The notes: a model not told the origin generated them from the letters alone. A DNA stretch of 64,000 nucleotides from CAYZZU01 sp964483105 (GCA_964483105.1 CAYZZU010000011.1:1-64000); one strand, 5' to 3'; counted from the stretch's first letter, positions 54,555 through 63,490 are shown. Made by a program: numbers and translations.

Positions 54555-55349
54555 CTAAACGAACTGCCGGATCGCGATACGAACAGCAATCAACCAGACC
54601 ACCAAGCCGAAAATCTGTTTCAAGCGGACCTTATTCATCGAGAGAGAGATCCTGCTCCCCAGGAGCCCTCCCGAGACCGCCGCAATCGCCAGGACAAGAC
54701 CGGTGGACCACGCCACCCGGCCGCTCACCGCATGCCCGGCAAGACCCGACAGGGCGGTGACGGCCACCATCACCGTGGATGTTGCGACGGCGATATCCAT
54801 CGGCACGCCGCACAGGAGCACCATGATCGGCAGCTTGATGATTCCCCCGGCGATCCCCAACATCCCCGAGAGGATACCGATGAGCGCCGTGGCGGTCAGC
54901 ACCAGCGGCAGGTTGACGGTATAAGTAACGCCGTTGAAGCTCCGATGCCAGAGCCACCAACCCTCTTCGGGAATCACCCCTTCCGGCCTGCGGGAGCGAT
55001 TCCTGAACATCAGTGTTCCGGCAATCATGAGGACCACCGCGAGGCAGATCCGCAATGCAGACTCCGGCATCCAGGCGCTGAAGTACCCCCCGACGAAAGC
55101 CATCACATCCGTAGGGGGGTCAATGACCATGGCCAGCTTCCAGTCGACCTTGCGGTTGCGCTGGAAGGTGAACAGCGCAGACACGGACGTCGCCATGATG
55201 AATATGAGGCTGATGGCCGGCGCCTGTTTGAAGGAAAACCCGGCGAAGAGGAGGATCGGAACATAGAGAATCCCCCCGCCCATCCCGATCATCGAGAAAA
55301 CGGTGGATATTACGAAAAAAACCAGAGAAAGGAGGAAGATCCGTTCCAT
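54555..55349 (-). CDS. TauE/SafE-family anion exporter
   Basis: 264 aa, about eight TM helices. Twin signatures STVFSMIGMGGGILYVPIL (N half) and GILSGMLGIAGGIIKLPIM (C half) define the TauE/SafE/DUF81 family, exporters of sulfite, sulfoacetate or related anions. ATG 55349 is used; a TTG-initiated frame to 55406 is less likely. Last gene of a DUF134-NifX-like-41 aa-TauE operon; the substrate is unknown. Confidence 0.88.
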   Translation of the reverse strand: MERIFLLSLVFFVISTVFSMIGMGGGILYVPILLFAGFSFKQAPAISLIFIMATSVSALFTFQRNRKVDWKLAMVIDPPTDVMAFVGGYFSAWMPESALRICLAVVLMIAGTLMFRNRSRRPEGVIPEEGWWLWHRSFNGVTYTVNLPLVLTATALIGILSGMLGIAGGIIKLPIMVLLCGVPMDIAVATSTVMVAVTALSGLAGHAVSGRVAWSTGLVLAIAAVSGGLLGSRISLSMNKVRLKQIFGLVVWLIAVRIAIRQFV

Positions 55350-55466
55350 GAAACATTCTTTGAAGGGAAGAAGGGAACAGTCGGATCTGTCTTCCTCCCG
55401 TTGCAAATTCTGTCAACCGGGGAGGCGCATCATCCTACCGGTCTTGGTCAGTTTCCAGTAAAGGCC

Positions 55467-55592
55467 TCAGCTCTTCTTGAGGAGGTGCCCAATCTTCGGG
55501 AGGGGGACCATGAAGGCCCGCTTCGTACTCCGGTGCACGATGGCGACGCCGTTTCCATAGTCCATGCCACAGAGAATACCGACATGATCCAT
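55467..55592 (-). CDS. 41-residue protein in DUF134/NifX/TauE operon
   Basis: Short ORF beginning MDHVGILCGMDYGNGV and ending PKIGHLLKKS. Support: AAGGGGAA six bases before ATG, strongly biased G/C third codon positions, and an in-line position 63 bp after the NifX-like gene and 117 bp before tauE. No family is known to me; a small soluble protein with a Cys near the N-terminus and a basic end. Confidence 0.6.
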   Translation of the reverse strand: MDHVGILCGMDYGNGVAIVHRSTKRAFMVPLPKIGHLLKKS

Positions 55593-55655
55593 GTAATTTC
55601 CCCTTGTTTACGCCTCATATTTCCTTTCATTTTCTTCTTTCCCTCTACTACGGAT

Positions 55656-56051
55656 TTAATGTGCGCACCCGCCATCGTGATCATGCCCCGTGCAGGCCAT
55701 CTTCGAATCGAACGGTTGGAGCATATTTTCCCGGAGCAGCTCGAGATTCTTTGCGACGGTTCCATCCTGTGCCCTGAAAACCTGAATCCCCATAGAAGAG
55801 AGGCGACTCAGTGCCCCGTCTCCGATTCCGCCCACCACCACACAGTCGACGCTTACCCCTCCGAGGGCGCGGGCCGGAATACATCGGCCATGGACATGAC
55901 TCATATTTCCGTTCCGCACAACCTCCACCTCCTGCACGGCGCCAACATCCTCCCCTTCCTGGATCACAACAAACATCGGAGCAGAACCGAAATGTGCGTA
56001 GACACGACTTTGCAGCCCCTCATTCTCTTCGACCGGGAAACAAACTCTCAT
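55656..56051 (-). CDS. NifB/NifX-family iron-molybdenum cofactor-like binding protein
   Basis: 131 aa. RNase H-like NifX/NafY fold: MRVCFPVEENEGLQSRVYAHFGSAP, then GDGALSRLSSMGIQVF, typical of the dinitrogenase iron-molybdenum cofactor biosynthesis family; stand-alone members are widespread outside nitrogen fixers. It ends in a His/Cys-rich tail (ACTGHDHDGGCAH) that could bind metal. ATG 56051 (AAAGGAG upstream) overlaps the DUF134 stop by ATGA. Confidence 0.88.
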   Translation of the reverse strand: MRVCFPVEENEGLQSRVYAHFGSAPMFVVIQEGEDVGAVQEVEVVRNGNMSHVHGRCIPARALGGVSVDCVVVGGIGDGALSRLSSMGIQVFRAQDGTVAKNLELLRENMLQPFDSKMACTGHDHDGGCAH

Positions 56052-56389
56052 GGCCTTTTCTCCTTTTTCAATGAATGTTGCTCTTTTACTTCTTCTGCCT
56101 TCCCGCAAAAGGCATCCTCAAGTAGGATGGCCTTGCAGCCGGAAAGCGCCTCGGCGGCCTTTCTCCGTGCGGAACTCAATATACGCTGAACGGTCCCCCG
56201 TGATACCCCCATGCGCCGCCCCGCCTCCTCCTGGGTGAGGCCGTCGAGATCGCAGAGCTTCAACGCTTCAATCTCGTCGCGGTACATCCTGACCCGGTCG
56301 AGTTTTCCCATGGGAACACCCGTGGGCCTAAAGGCCCGGCCCTTGAGTCTGCATCCGCAATGACGTATTTTTTTGGGTCTCGGCGACAT
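56048..56389 (-). CDS. DUF134 helix-turn-helix protein
   Basis: 113 aa. The N-terminal PRPKKIRHCG motif and a sigma-like HTH (GLTQEEAGRRMGVSRGTVQRIL) define DUF134, putative DNA-binding proteins usually next to NifX-like genes. Its own promoter overlaps an inverted repeat, suggesting autoregulation. GAGG seven bases before ATG. Confidence 0.9.
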   Translation of the reverse strand: MSPRPKKIRHCGCRLKGRAFRPTGVPMGKLDRVRMYRDEIEALKLCDLDGLTQEEAGRRMGVSRGTVQRILSSARRKAAEALSGCKAILLEDAFCGKAEEVKEQHSLKKEKRP

Positions 56390-56403
56390 CGGAAAACCTC
56401 ATA

Positions 56404-56419
56404 ATGTGTATATGCACAT
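56404..56419 (-). promoter_or_regulatory. Inverted repeat at the DUF134 promoter
   Basis: ATGTG-TATATG-CACAT, a 5-6-5 inverted repeat immediately downstream of and touching the -10; a candidate operator for the DUF134 protein. Confidence 0.45.
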
Positions 56420-56447
56420 ATATATCCCGGTGGAAACACTTTGTCAA
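56419..56447 (-). promoter_or_regulatory. Promoter of the DUF134 operon
   Basis: Perfect TTGACA (56447-56442) and TATATA (56424-56419), spacer 17 bp, minus strand. Confidence 0.8.
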
Positions 56448-56467
56448 GCCCCATTCCAGGTTTTTTC

Positions 56468-59400
56468 TTATCCTTTCGACCATGCCGACGCGGCGGAACG
56501 GCGTCTCTCGGCCCACTGTCCGCCCCACTGCCGGATGCCGTCCATCAGACTGTAGAAGATCGGCACGTAGATGAGGGTCAGGAAGGTGGCCACGAAGAGC
56601 CCCCCGATGGCGACGACGGCGAGGGGAGAGAGCCGCTCCAGCCCCAGCGCCCGCTGGGCGGCGATCGGGAGCATCCCCACGATGGTGCCGGTGGCGGTCA
56701 TCAGGATCGGCCGGGTCCGGACCCGGACCGCCTGCTCAATGGCCTCCTGAAGCGCCGCGCCTTCGGCCCGGGCCTTTTCGATGAAATCGATCAGGAGGAT
56801 CGAGTTGTTCACCACGATCCCGGCCAGGAGGATCATCCCCATGTTCGCCGGCATGCAGGCGTGGCGGCCGGTGATGAGGAGCCCCCAGACCCCGCCGATC
56901 ATGGCCAGGGGGATGGCCGACATGATCGTGACCGGGTTGGCCCAGGAGCGGAAGGTCGGAGCGAGGGTGAAGAAGAGGAGGATCACGGCCAGGAGGAGGG
57001 CCTTTTTCAGCCGAACGCCGGCTTCGGTCATGTTCTTGACCTCACCTTCATGACGGATATGATAACCCGGCGGAAGGGCAAGGCCGGCGAGCGCCTTCTG
57101 TACCCCTGCCTGGAGGTGCGAGATGGCGGTGGTTCCCCGGTATCCGTAGATATCCACCGTCGGTTCCAGGTCCTGACGGGTGTAGCGGGTGCGGGTCCAT
57201 CCCTTTTTCACAGCGGCCAGTTCCGAAAAGGGGACCGGCCCCAGCCGGGTGGCGATCTGCACGGCATTGAGGGCGGCCAGGCTGTTCCTCGCCCCCTCGG
57301 GATAGCGGACCCGGATCCGGTAGCCGTCCTCCCCGGGGACCCGGAGGACCGAGGCGGGGCCGCCCTTGAGGGCGTCCGTGAGCTGGCGGCTGATCTCCAC
57401 GGGACCGATGCCGTAGCGGGCGGCCTTCTCGATATCGACGGCAAGGAGGAACTGCCGCTTGTCCCGGGTCCAGGAACGGGTGACCGTGGTGAGTCCCCGG
57501 ACCTTCCGGAGCCGGGCCGCGGCCTGGTCGGCCAGCCGGTCGAGGACGGCGGCGTCGGGGCCTTCGATCATCACGTCGACGGGGGCGCTGATCGAGGACA
57601 TCGGCGTGGCCCCGAAGTCATAGACGTCGAGCGACTTGAGACCGGGGATCGCCGCGGCCTCCTTCCGGATCTCCTCTTCTATCTGCCAGATCGTTTTCTT
57701 TCGGTGGAAGCGGTCGACGAAGTGGACGGTCATGAGCCCCTGCTGGGGGATCCGTCCCGTGCCGAAGCTGATGACGCCGGCCTCGGAGCCGACGGTCGTA
57801 GAGATCTTTTCCATCCCCGGCATCTTCTTCAGAATCGCCTCGATCTCTTCCGCCACATGTTCCGTTGCGGGGAGAGAGGTATCCGATTCGGTCTCAAAAG
57901 AGATCTTGATGATCCCCGTGTCCATCGGGGGCATCAGGTCCCGCCCGGCAACCGGCATCTGCTTCATGCTGACGACGAAGAGGGCGATGACGGGAAAGAT
58001 GAAGAAGGGCTTGTGCCTGAGCGCCGTGTGGATCAGCCCGGCGAAGAAGTCCCGGACCGGGTCGATCACGTAGCGCCCGAAGAGGGCGGTGATCCGTTCC
58101 AGCCGGGTCTTCTCGGCGGAGGCCCGAACGAGGTAGGGCGCCAGGAGCGGGATGACCGTGACCGATACGATGTAGCTCGAGAGGAGCGCCAGGGAGAGGA
58201 CCACGGTGAACTGCCGCAGGATCTTCTGGACGTAGCCGCCGCTGAACATGATCGGGATCAGGACGATCACCGTCGTGAAGGTGCCGGCCCAGTCGGCCAG
58301 GAGAATCTCGTTGAGGCCATCCACCACGGCGCGATAGATCGGTTTCCCCAACTGGTGGAAGTGTCGCTCGATATTCTCGATCACAACAATGGCATCATCG
58401 AGCAAAAGCCCCACGGCGACGATCACCGCGGTGAGGGTGACGATGTTCAGCTCGTAGCCGAAGAGGTACATGGCCGCGAAGGTGAGAAAATAGGTAAAGG
58501 GAATGGAGATGGCCGCGAGGATCGAGATCCGGGTGTTGGCGAGGATCAAGAAGATGACGGCCAGGGTCATGAGCACGGCGTCCCGGAGGGCGTCGGCCAT
58601 GTTCCCCACGCTCGTCCGGATGATCCCCCGCTGGGTGTCGGCCACCTTGATGGAGAGTTCCGGGTACTTCGCCCGGATCGCGGGGAGGGCCCGCTCCACG
58701 GCCGCGATGGTGGTGGTGACGTGCCCCTTCTCCGGCCGCATGATGTTCAGACCGATCGCGGGTTCCCCGTTGCCCCGGTAGAGGGATTGCCGCTCCCGGT
58801 AAGCAGTCCGGACCGCTGCCACATCCCGGAGGTGGACCTCTCCCCCGGCCTCATGCCCAACGACGATCTGCTCCAGCCCGGCCTTTTCGAGACGTTCCCC
58901 CTCGGTCTTGACCAGGAACTGGCTCCCCTTCCGGAGGATCAGTCCGTCGGGGATATTCACGTTCTGAGCCCGGATAGAGAGGAGGACCGCTTCGAGGGAA
59001 AGACCGTAGGCATGGAGTTTCCTCGGATCGATCTCGACCTCCATCTCGGGGAAGTAGCCGCCGAAGATCTCCACGTTGGCCACATCGGGAATCCGGAGAA
59101 AGTCTTCACGGATCTCGTTGTCGGCAAGCTGGCGCACCTTTTCCAGATCCAGATGACTCCCCGGACGAGGACTCAAGGCCAGGGTGAAGACCGGCGTGGT
59201 GGCGTCACTCACCCGGAAGATCTCCGGAGGGAGGATATCCTGCGGAAGCTTGGAGTCAACCCGCTGCAGGGCATTCGCCACATCCGTGGCCGCGGCATCC
59301 AACCCCTTTGCATACTCGAATTCCACGCTCACCGCGGCCATCTCATCCTGGCTGACGGAACGAACCTTGCGAACCAGATCCACCGTGGCCAACTCCTTCT

Positions 59401-59632
59401 CCACGGTCCGGGTCACCTTGTCTTCCACATCTTCGGCCGAGGCCCCCGGTTCCGGAATGATGACCGAAATCACCGGGTAGTTCGCGTCGGGAAAGAGGTT
59501 CAATGGCATCGACTTGAAGCCGATGAACCCGAGGGCCACAGTGAGCAGGATGATGGAGATGATGAGATGGGGCCGTTTGAGAAAGACCTCGATAAAGGTC
59601 TTCTTGTGTGCGCTATTTCCCGGGTCCGTCAT
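56468..59632 (-). CDS. RND efflux transporter inner-membrane permease
   Basis: 1054 aa, twelve TM helices with two large periplasmic loops (about 35-330 and 545-860). Proton-relay acidic pair in GLLLDDAIVVIENIERHF (TM4). The order TolC-membrane fusion-permease and length match HAE1/HME-type AcrB relatives. Several proton-driven substrates are possible (drugs, solvents, metals); specificity cannot be read directly. The linked ArsR regulator with a CVC motif hints at metal or metalloid control. Codon use is strongly GC-rich, so a full-length antisense frame appears but is not a gene. Confidence 0.93.
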   Translation of the reverse strand: MTDPGNSAHKKTFIEVFLKRPHLIISIILLTVALGFIGFKSMPLNLFPDANYPVISVIIPEPGASAEDVEDKVTRTVEKELATVDLVRKVRSVSQDEMAAVSVEFEYAKGLDAAATDVANALQRVDSKLPQDILPPEIFRVSDATTPVFTLALSPRPGSHLDLEKVRQLADNEIREDFLRIPDVANVEIFGGYFPEMEVEIDPRKLHAYGLSLEAVLLSIRAQNVNIPDGLILRKGSQFLVKTEGERLEKAGLEQIVVGHEAGGEVHLRDVAAVRTAYRERQSLYRGNGEPAIGLNIMRPEKGHVTTTIAAVERALPAIRAKYPELSIKVADTQRGIIRTSVGNMADALRDAVLMTLAVIFLILANTRISILAAISIPFTYFLTFAAMYLFGYELNIVTLTAVIVAVGLLLDDAIVVIENIERHFHQLGKPIYRAVVDGLNEILLADWAGTFTTVIVLIPIMFSGGYVQKILRQFTVVLSLALLSSYIVSVTVIPLLAPYLVRASAEKTRLERITALFGRYVIDPVRDFFAGLIHTALRHKPFFIFPVIALFVVSMKQMPVAGRDLMPPMDTGIIKISFETESDTSLPATEHVAEEIEAILKKMPGMEKISTTVGSEAGVISFGTGRIPQQGLMTVHFVDRFHRKKTIWQIEEEIRKEAAAIPGLKSLDVYDFGATPMSSISAPVDVMIEGPDAAVLDRLADQAAARLRKVRGLTTVTRSWTRDKRQFLLAVDIEKAARYGIGPVEISRQLTDALKGGPASVLRVPGEDGYRIRVRYPEGARNSLAALNAVQIATRLGPVPFSELAAVKKGWTRTRYTRQDLEPTVDIYGYRGTTAISHLQAGVQKALAGLALPPGYHIRHEGEVKNMTEAGVRLKKALLLAVILLFFTLAPTFRSWANPVTIMSAIPLAMIGGVWGLLITGRHACMPANMGMILLAGIVVNNSILLIDFIEKARAEGAALQEAIEQAVRVRTRPILMTATGTIVGMLPIAAQRALGLERLSPLAVVAIGGLFVATFLTLIYVPIFYSLMDGIRQWGGQWAERRRSAASAWSKG

Positions 59633-59692
59633 GGTTTCGCCTTCCGGTTGTGAGGTTCTTATCTTGATGGTCGCCTTGCGTGTCCACTAAAT

Positions 59693-60817
59693 CTAATTAC
59701 GAGCGTATCGATTGTCGTCTTCCGCGACCCGTACCTTCTCGCCCTCGTGGAGCCTCAGTAGAGCGCTCTCCTGTGCCGTTGCCACCCGGGCCTGCTCCGG
59801 GAAGGTCCCCCGGACCACGGCCCATTCCGGACCCCGGGAAAGGAGTGTCACCTTTTCGATGTGAATCGATTCATCATCCTTGACCTGATAGAGATAGACC
59901 GCATCGGTGTTTTCCAGCAGGGCGCGCGTGGGAACCCGCCACCCCTGCTGTCGGCGGATGACAAGATCCACGTCCAGGGTGGCACCCGTCGGGAGGTCAA
60001 AGGGGGCCGCCGCGACATCAATCTCCACGACGGCAAGGGTCCCCGCACGAACGGCCGGATGAATCCGGCTGATCCGGGCCGGGAGTGACGGTCCACCGTC
60101 GAGACCCTGTGATAGAAAGGCTTTCCCGCCGACCCGGAGTTTCGGGAAAAGATCCTGGGGAACCTTGACGGAGACAAAGTAGCCGAGATTGGGTCTCTCC
60201 ATCGCGAGAACCGGATTTCCCGGCAGGACAAGATCCCCAGGATCGGCCAACCGGGCCGTAATCACGCCGTCTGAGGGAGCCGGGATCCGGGTATAGGAGA
60301 GATCAGTCTGCGCGGTATGAAGGACCTTTTGCAGGCTCGTGACCCGGGCCCGCGCCGCGTCCCGCTCCGTCAGGGATCGGTCCAGTGCTTCCCGGCTGAT
60401 CGCCTTGGCGGCGAAGAGGCTGGTGTCCCGCTGATAGATCGACTCCTGTGTGGACAGAGCGGTCCGTGCGGCGGCGAGGTCGGCCCGGACTTCCGCGACC
60501 TTGTCCCGCTCAAGCCGGTCATCGAGACGTGCAAGAAGTTCACCCTTTTCCACCTTCGCCCCCTCCCGGACCCGGACCTCTACAAGGTGACCGGTGACCC
60601 TGGGCGCGAGATCCGCCGCGTCCTTGGCGGCCAGCGTCCCGAGGAACCGCTCCGTCTCCGGAAAGGCGCCCTTCACAACCGGGGCCGCTTCCACGGCGGG
60701 AGCCCCCTCCGCCGGCGGCGGGACCTGCGCGAGCTGGGCCTTCCTGTGCCGTACCAGGAGGATCCCGCTCAGAACCAGTAGAAGGATTACAACGATCCCG
60801 ATGATTTTCTTTTTCAT
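59693..60817 (-). CDS. RND efflux periplasmic adaptor (membrane fusion protein)
   Basis: 374 aa. N-terminal TM anchor (about 3-22), barrel-sandwich halves (PRVTGHLVEVRVREGAKVEKGELLARLDD and IPAPSDGVITARLADPGDLV in pattern), a helical hairpin between them, and a beta-barrel plus membrane-proximal domain. It links the permease to TolC. It sits between tolC (upstream) and the permease gene, with a repeat-rich 182-bp gap on the tolC side. Confidence 0.93.
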   Translation of the reverse strand: MKKKIIGIVVILLLVLSGILLVRHRKAQLAQVPPPAEGAPAVEAAPVVKGAFPETERFLGTLAAKDAADLAPRVTGHLVEVRVREGAKVEKGELLARLDDRLERDKVAEVRADLAAARTALSTQESIYQRDTSLFAAKAISREALDRSLTERDAARARVTSLQKVLHTAQTDLSYTRIPAPSDGVITARLADPGDLVLPGNPVLAMERPNLGYFVSVKVPQDLFPKLRVGGKAFLSQGLDGGPSLPARISRIHPAVRAGTLAVVEIDVAAAPFDLPTGATLDVDLVIRRQQGWRVPTRALLENTDAVYLYQVKDDESIHIEKVTLLSRGPEWAVVRGTFPEQARVATAQESALLRLHEGEKVRVAEDDNRYARN

Positions 60818-60883
60818 GGTTTCATCCTTTTCATGTTTCGCCCTGCTCCGCGAGAGAGTCGCCTGATTGCAAAACCATCCTCG

Positions 60884-61125
60884 CGCCGAGATCGCAAAGT
60901 TCGCGAAGAAAAGTCCATGTTGATCCCCCGTCCCGGATAAACCAAGACGCTAAAGGGGGTTGTGCCTGGTTCTGCTTTCCTTCATGTCCTTCATGTCCTT
61001 CATGGTAAAATGCTCTTTCGCCTTTCTTTGGCCTTCCCCGTGTCCCCCGTGGTTACAGCTTTTTGCCTTTGCTTTTTCCCTCTTTTGCCTTTCTCCGTGT
61101 CCTCCGCGATCTCCGTGGTGAATGC
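60884..61125. repeat. Cluster of short tandem degenerate repeats
   Basis: Four types within 240 bp (minus-strand view in brackets): CGCAAAG-like (60893-60912) and GACGCTAAAG (60946-60955); CCATGAAGGACATGAAGGACATGAAGG (60977-61005); CCACGGGGGACACGGGGAAGG (61033-61053); and CCACGGAGATCGCGGAGGACACGGAGAAAGG (61089-61121). They cover the gap after tolC and the last codons of tolC itself. Confidence 0.75.
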
Positions 61126-62484
61126 TTTTGCCTTCTTACCCGATTCCGGCCCCGTCAGCCCCTCATCGATGGTGCCCGTAGCCAGCCGGTAGTCCACGAC
61201 CGCCTTCTGCATGTCGAAGAGGGCGGCAAGTTCATCGGCCCGGGCGGAGAGCCAGGCGGCCTGGGCCAGAAGGCTGTCTGTGACGGTGCCGGCCCCCTTC
61301 CGGTATCGGAGTTCCTCAATCCGGTAGGTCTCCTTCGCGGTCTTTCTTGCTGAAACGGCCACCTCAAAGCGGTGTTTGGCCTCCCGCACATTGGACACGG
61401 CATGCATGACTTCGGTGCGGGCGTTCAACCTGGCCTGCCGCACATTTTCCCTGGCGGCGACAAGTCGCGCCCTGGCTTGGGCGACCTGCGCGGAAAGGGT
61501 CCCCCCGCTGAAGAGATTCAGATTCATGGAAACCCCTCCGGACCAGACCTCTTCGTCCCCCTTCCCACCGCTTCCGGCCCTTTTGCCGTAGTCTCCGACC
61601 AGCTCGATCGAGGGAAGATTCCGCCCTTCCGCGATTTTCAGTGCGGCTTCCGCCTTCCTGACCTCGCGGACCGATCGCTGAACATCCGGACGGTTCTCAA
61701 CCAGTTCCTCCACCGTGAGATCGCCGCTTTGGATCGCCGAAGGATCGGGCGATACAAGGACGCCTGCCACCTCGGGTTCCCGGGACGGGTCCCAGCCAAG
61801 CAGCAAGGCCAGAGACTGCCTGGACCGGATCTCATCCTCCCGGCTCTCGATCAGGGCCTGTTTCTGTTCAGCAACCTGGGTTTCAATGCGCATGAGATCC
61901 ACCGGCGCGATCCGTCCCACCTTGAGTTTGAGCGCAGCGTCCCCCCGGGCCTTTCCCAACGCGGAGAGGGTCTCCTGCCGTGCGGCAATCAACCCCTTGA
62001 GATAGAGCACACGGTTGAAGACGTTGGTCACATTGGCCATCAGATCCTGGGTCGTAAGTCTGAGCCCCGATGCGGAGATGGCCCTTGAGAGTTCGGCCAC
62101 GGTCACCTGCCTTCTGAGCCGCCCGCCCTCATAGAGGGGGATTCGAAATGTCACACCCGCGCCGTATTGGTCCCGGCTGAAGATCGGAGGTGTCTTCATG
62201 TTGAAACTCTTGATCGGGATGACCACCTGGGGATCGCTCAACCTTATGGCCCGTGCGTACAGGTTGACCTGTGGAAGCCTTCTGCCGAATGTGGCCCTCC
62301 TCCCCTCCCCCGCGGCCAAGACCGCATTGCGACGCGAGGTCAGGAGAGGACTCTGGTGAACCGCGATGTCAAGGGCACGCTCCAGGGTCAGGACCTCCTC
62401 GGCGTGCCCCCATCCCACGGAAAGGAAACATAGGCAAATGAGGCCCGCAACGATTTGCAACGTCCGATTGATACCTGCTTTCAT
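61000..62484 (-). CDS. TolC-family outer-membrane efflux protein
   Basis: 494 aa. Signal peptide (about 1-28), then two repeats of the TolC helical-barrel pattern (ALDIAVHQSPLLTSRRNAV; ENRPDVQRSVREVRKAEAALKIAEG). The true homology ends near residue 450 (VDYRLATGTIDEGL). The last 40 or so residues (from AFTTEIAEDTEKG onward) are encoded by the tandem repeats, and the stop TGA lies in an ATGAAGGAC unit, so the C-terminus is repeat-derived. ATG overlaps the arsR stop by ATGA. Confidence 0.92.
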   Translation of the reverse strand: MKAGINRTLQIVAGLICLCFLSVGWGHAEEVLTLERALDIAVHQSPLLTSRRNAVLAAGEGRRATFGRRLPQVNLYARAIRLSDPQVVIPIKSFNMKTPPIFSRDQYGAGVTFRIPLYEGGRLRRQVTVAELSRAISASGLRLTTQDLMANVTNVFNRVLYLKGLIAARQETLSALGKARGDAALKLKVGRIAPVDLMRIETQVAEQKQALIESREDEIRSRQSLALLLGWDPSREPEVAGVLVSPDPSAIQSGDLTVEELVENRPDVQRSVREVRKAEAALKIAEGRNLPSIELVGDYGKRAGSGGKGDEEVWSGGVSMNLNLFSGGTLSAQVAQARARLVAARENVRQARLNARTEVMHAVSNVREAKHRFEVAVSARKTAKETYRIEELRYRKGAGTVTDSLLAQAAWLSARADELAALFDMQKAVVDYRLATGTIDEGLTGPESGKKAKAFTTEIAEDTEKGKRGKKQRQKAVTTGDTGKAKERRKSILP

Positions 62485-62807
62485 GACTCTCTCTTCATTT
62501 GTTTCAGCATTTCGGTTGATCTTCGCATTTCATTTCTGACCATTTTCTGAGCCAGATCGAGGATCCGGAAAACTTCGGGGTGGCGAACACTGTAGTAGTT
62601 GCTGGCTCCTTTCCTGCGAAGATTGACAATCCCGGCATTCCGTAAGGAAGCAAGATGTTTGGAAATATTGGACTGTTCTTCCTGAAGAATCGGGATAATC
62701 TCGCAGACACAGCGCTCCCCCCCTCTCAGTAACTCCAGGATTCTGATCCGTGTCGGCTGGGCGACTGCCTTCAGAATGGATGCCCTGCGGGCTTCAATCT
62801 CTTCCAT
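62481..62807 (-). CDS. ArsR-family metal-responsive repressor
   Basis: 108 aa winged helix. C33-V-C35 in RCVCEIIPILQEEQSNISKHLASLRNAG corresponds to the alpha-3 metal-binding CVC box of ArsR/SmtB proteins (arsenite, antimonite and related soft metals). It should dissociate from DNA upon metal binding and derepress the tolC-adaptor-permease genes, which it overlaps by ATGA. A third Cys ligand is not obvious, so inducer identity is uncertain. Confidence 0.92.
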   Translation of the reverse strand: MEEIEARRASILKAVAQPTRIRILELLRGGERCVCEIIPILQEEQSNISKHLASLRNAGIVNLRRKGASNYYSVRHPEVFRILDLAQKMVRNEMRRSTEMLKQMKRES

Positions 62808-62830
62808 CAGGATTCTCCTGTCTAACTAAT

Positions 62831-62871
62831 TATGATTTAATGATCATATACTCATATTCTCCTCATGTCAA
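62831..62871 (-). promoter_or_regulatory. Promoter and candidate operator of the arsR-efflux operon
   Basis: TTGACA (62871-62866) and TATGAT (62848-62843), spacer 17 bp. The -10 is the left arm of the inverted repeat TATGAT-CATTAA-ATCATA (62848-62831), well placed for ArsR autorepression. Confidence 0.8.
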
Positions 62872-63490
62872 TACCCCCGGAAAAGTTCTGAGACTCGGGA
62901 TCACTTCGGAATGACTCAGGATTGCCAAGGACAAGGCCAGCAGGATTTCCCCCGATTTTGCAGGAGACCTGTGAAACGGAGAAAAGCGGGACCCGGCAAA
63001 GAGCCGGAACAAAGCCAAAGTCAAAAGCATGAACCACGGGGAACACGGGGGCACGGGGAAAAACCGAGATCAATCATACGACTTCCTCTCCCTCTGGGGA
63101 TAGAATAGAGGTGAGGGGGGACTTGAAAAGATTAAAGGCAAAAACATTTGACCACGGAGCACTCGGAGATCACGGAGAAAAGATCGGAAATGAAAATCAA
63201 AACCTTTTTGACAGGATCAACAGGATCGACGGGATACGCAACCCTCCACGTCCCGCTTTGCGGGACCGAGTGACTCGGGGCGTCGGATCATGGGTTCGTT
63301 TTCTTTGTACGAGCAAACAAAATGAACAAAAACAATGAGTTACATCATATCGAAAGGAAGAAACCGGATCGTGCAACGGATTTTTCGAAGGATTCTTATT
63401 CGGTTTTCCGGAATCTGAATATCTTGATCGCTGGATTTGGGACTCCCGGGCAGCTTGACAGCTCCGGAAAAAGGGAGTAGACAAGGGAAC
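62872..63490. repeat. Repeat-rich intergenic region before ackA
   Basis: 619 bp without a supportable gene. Contains ACCACGGGGAACACGGGGGCACGGGG (63032-63057 as two pieces), ACCACGGAGCACTCGGAG and ATCACGGAGAAA (63150-63180), TTGACAGGATCAACAGGAT (63208-63226) and a GTCCCGC-TTT-GCGGGAC hairpin (63250-63266). These are the same motif types as in the tolC tail. A TTGACA (63455-63460) with TAGACA (63478-63483) precedes ackA but would leave almost no leader. Confidence 0.6.

Noticed and set aside
54732..56189. Long plus-strand frame across tauE, the 41-aa ORF and the NifX-like gene
   Set aside because: Crosses three minus-strand genes with good starts and family motifs; the translation is not protein-like.
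56441..59653. A 1070-codon plus-strand frame antisense to the RND permease
   Set aside because: It mirrors the GC-rich codon pattern of a complete, motif-bearing RND gene; its translation is His/Asp/Gly/Arg-rich without domains.
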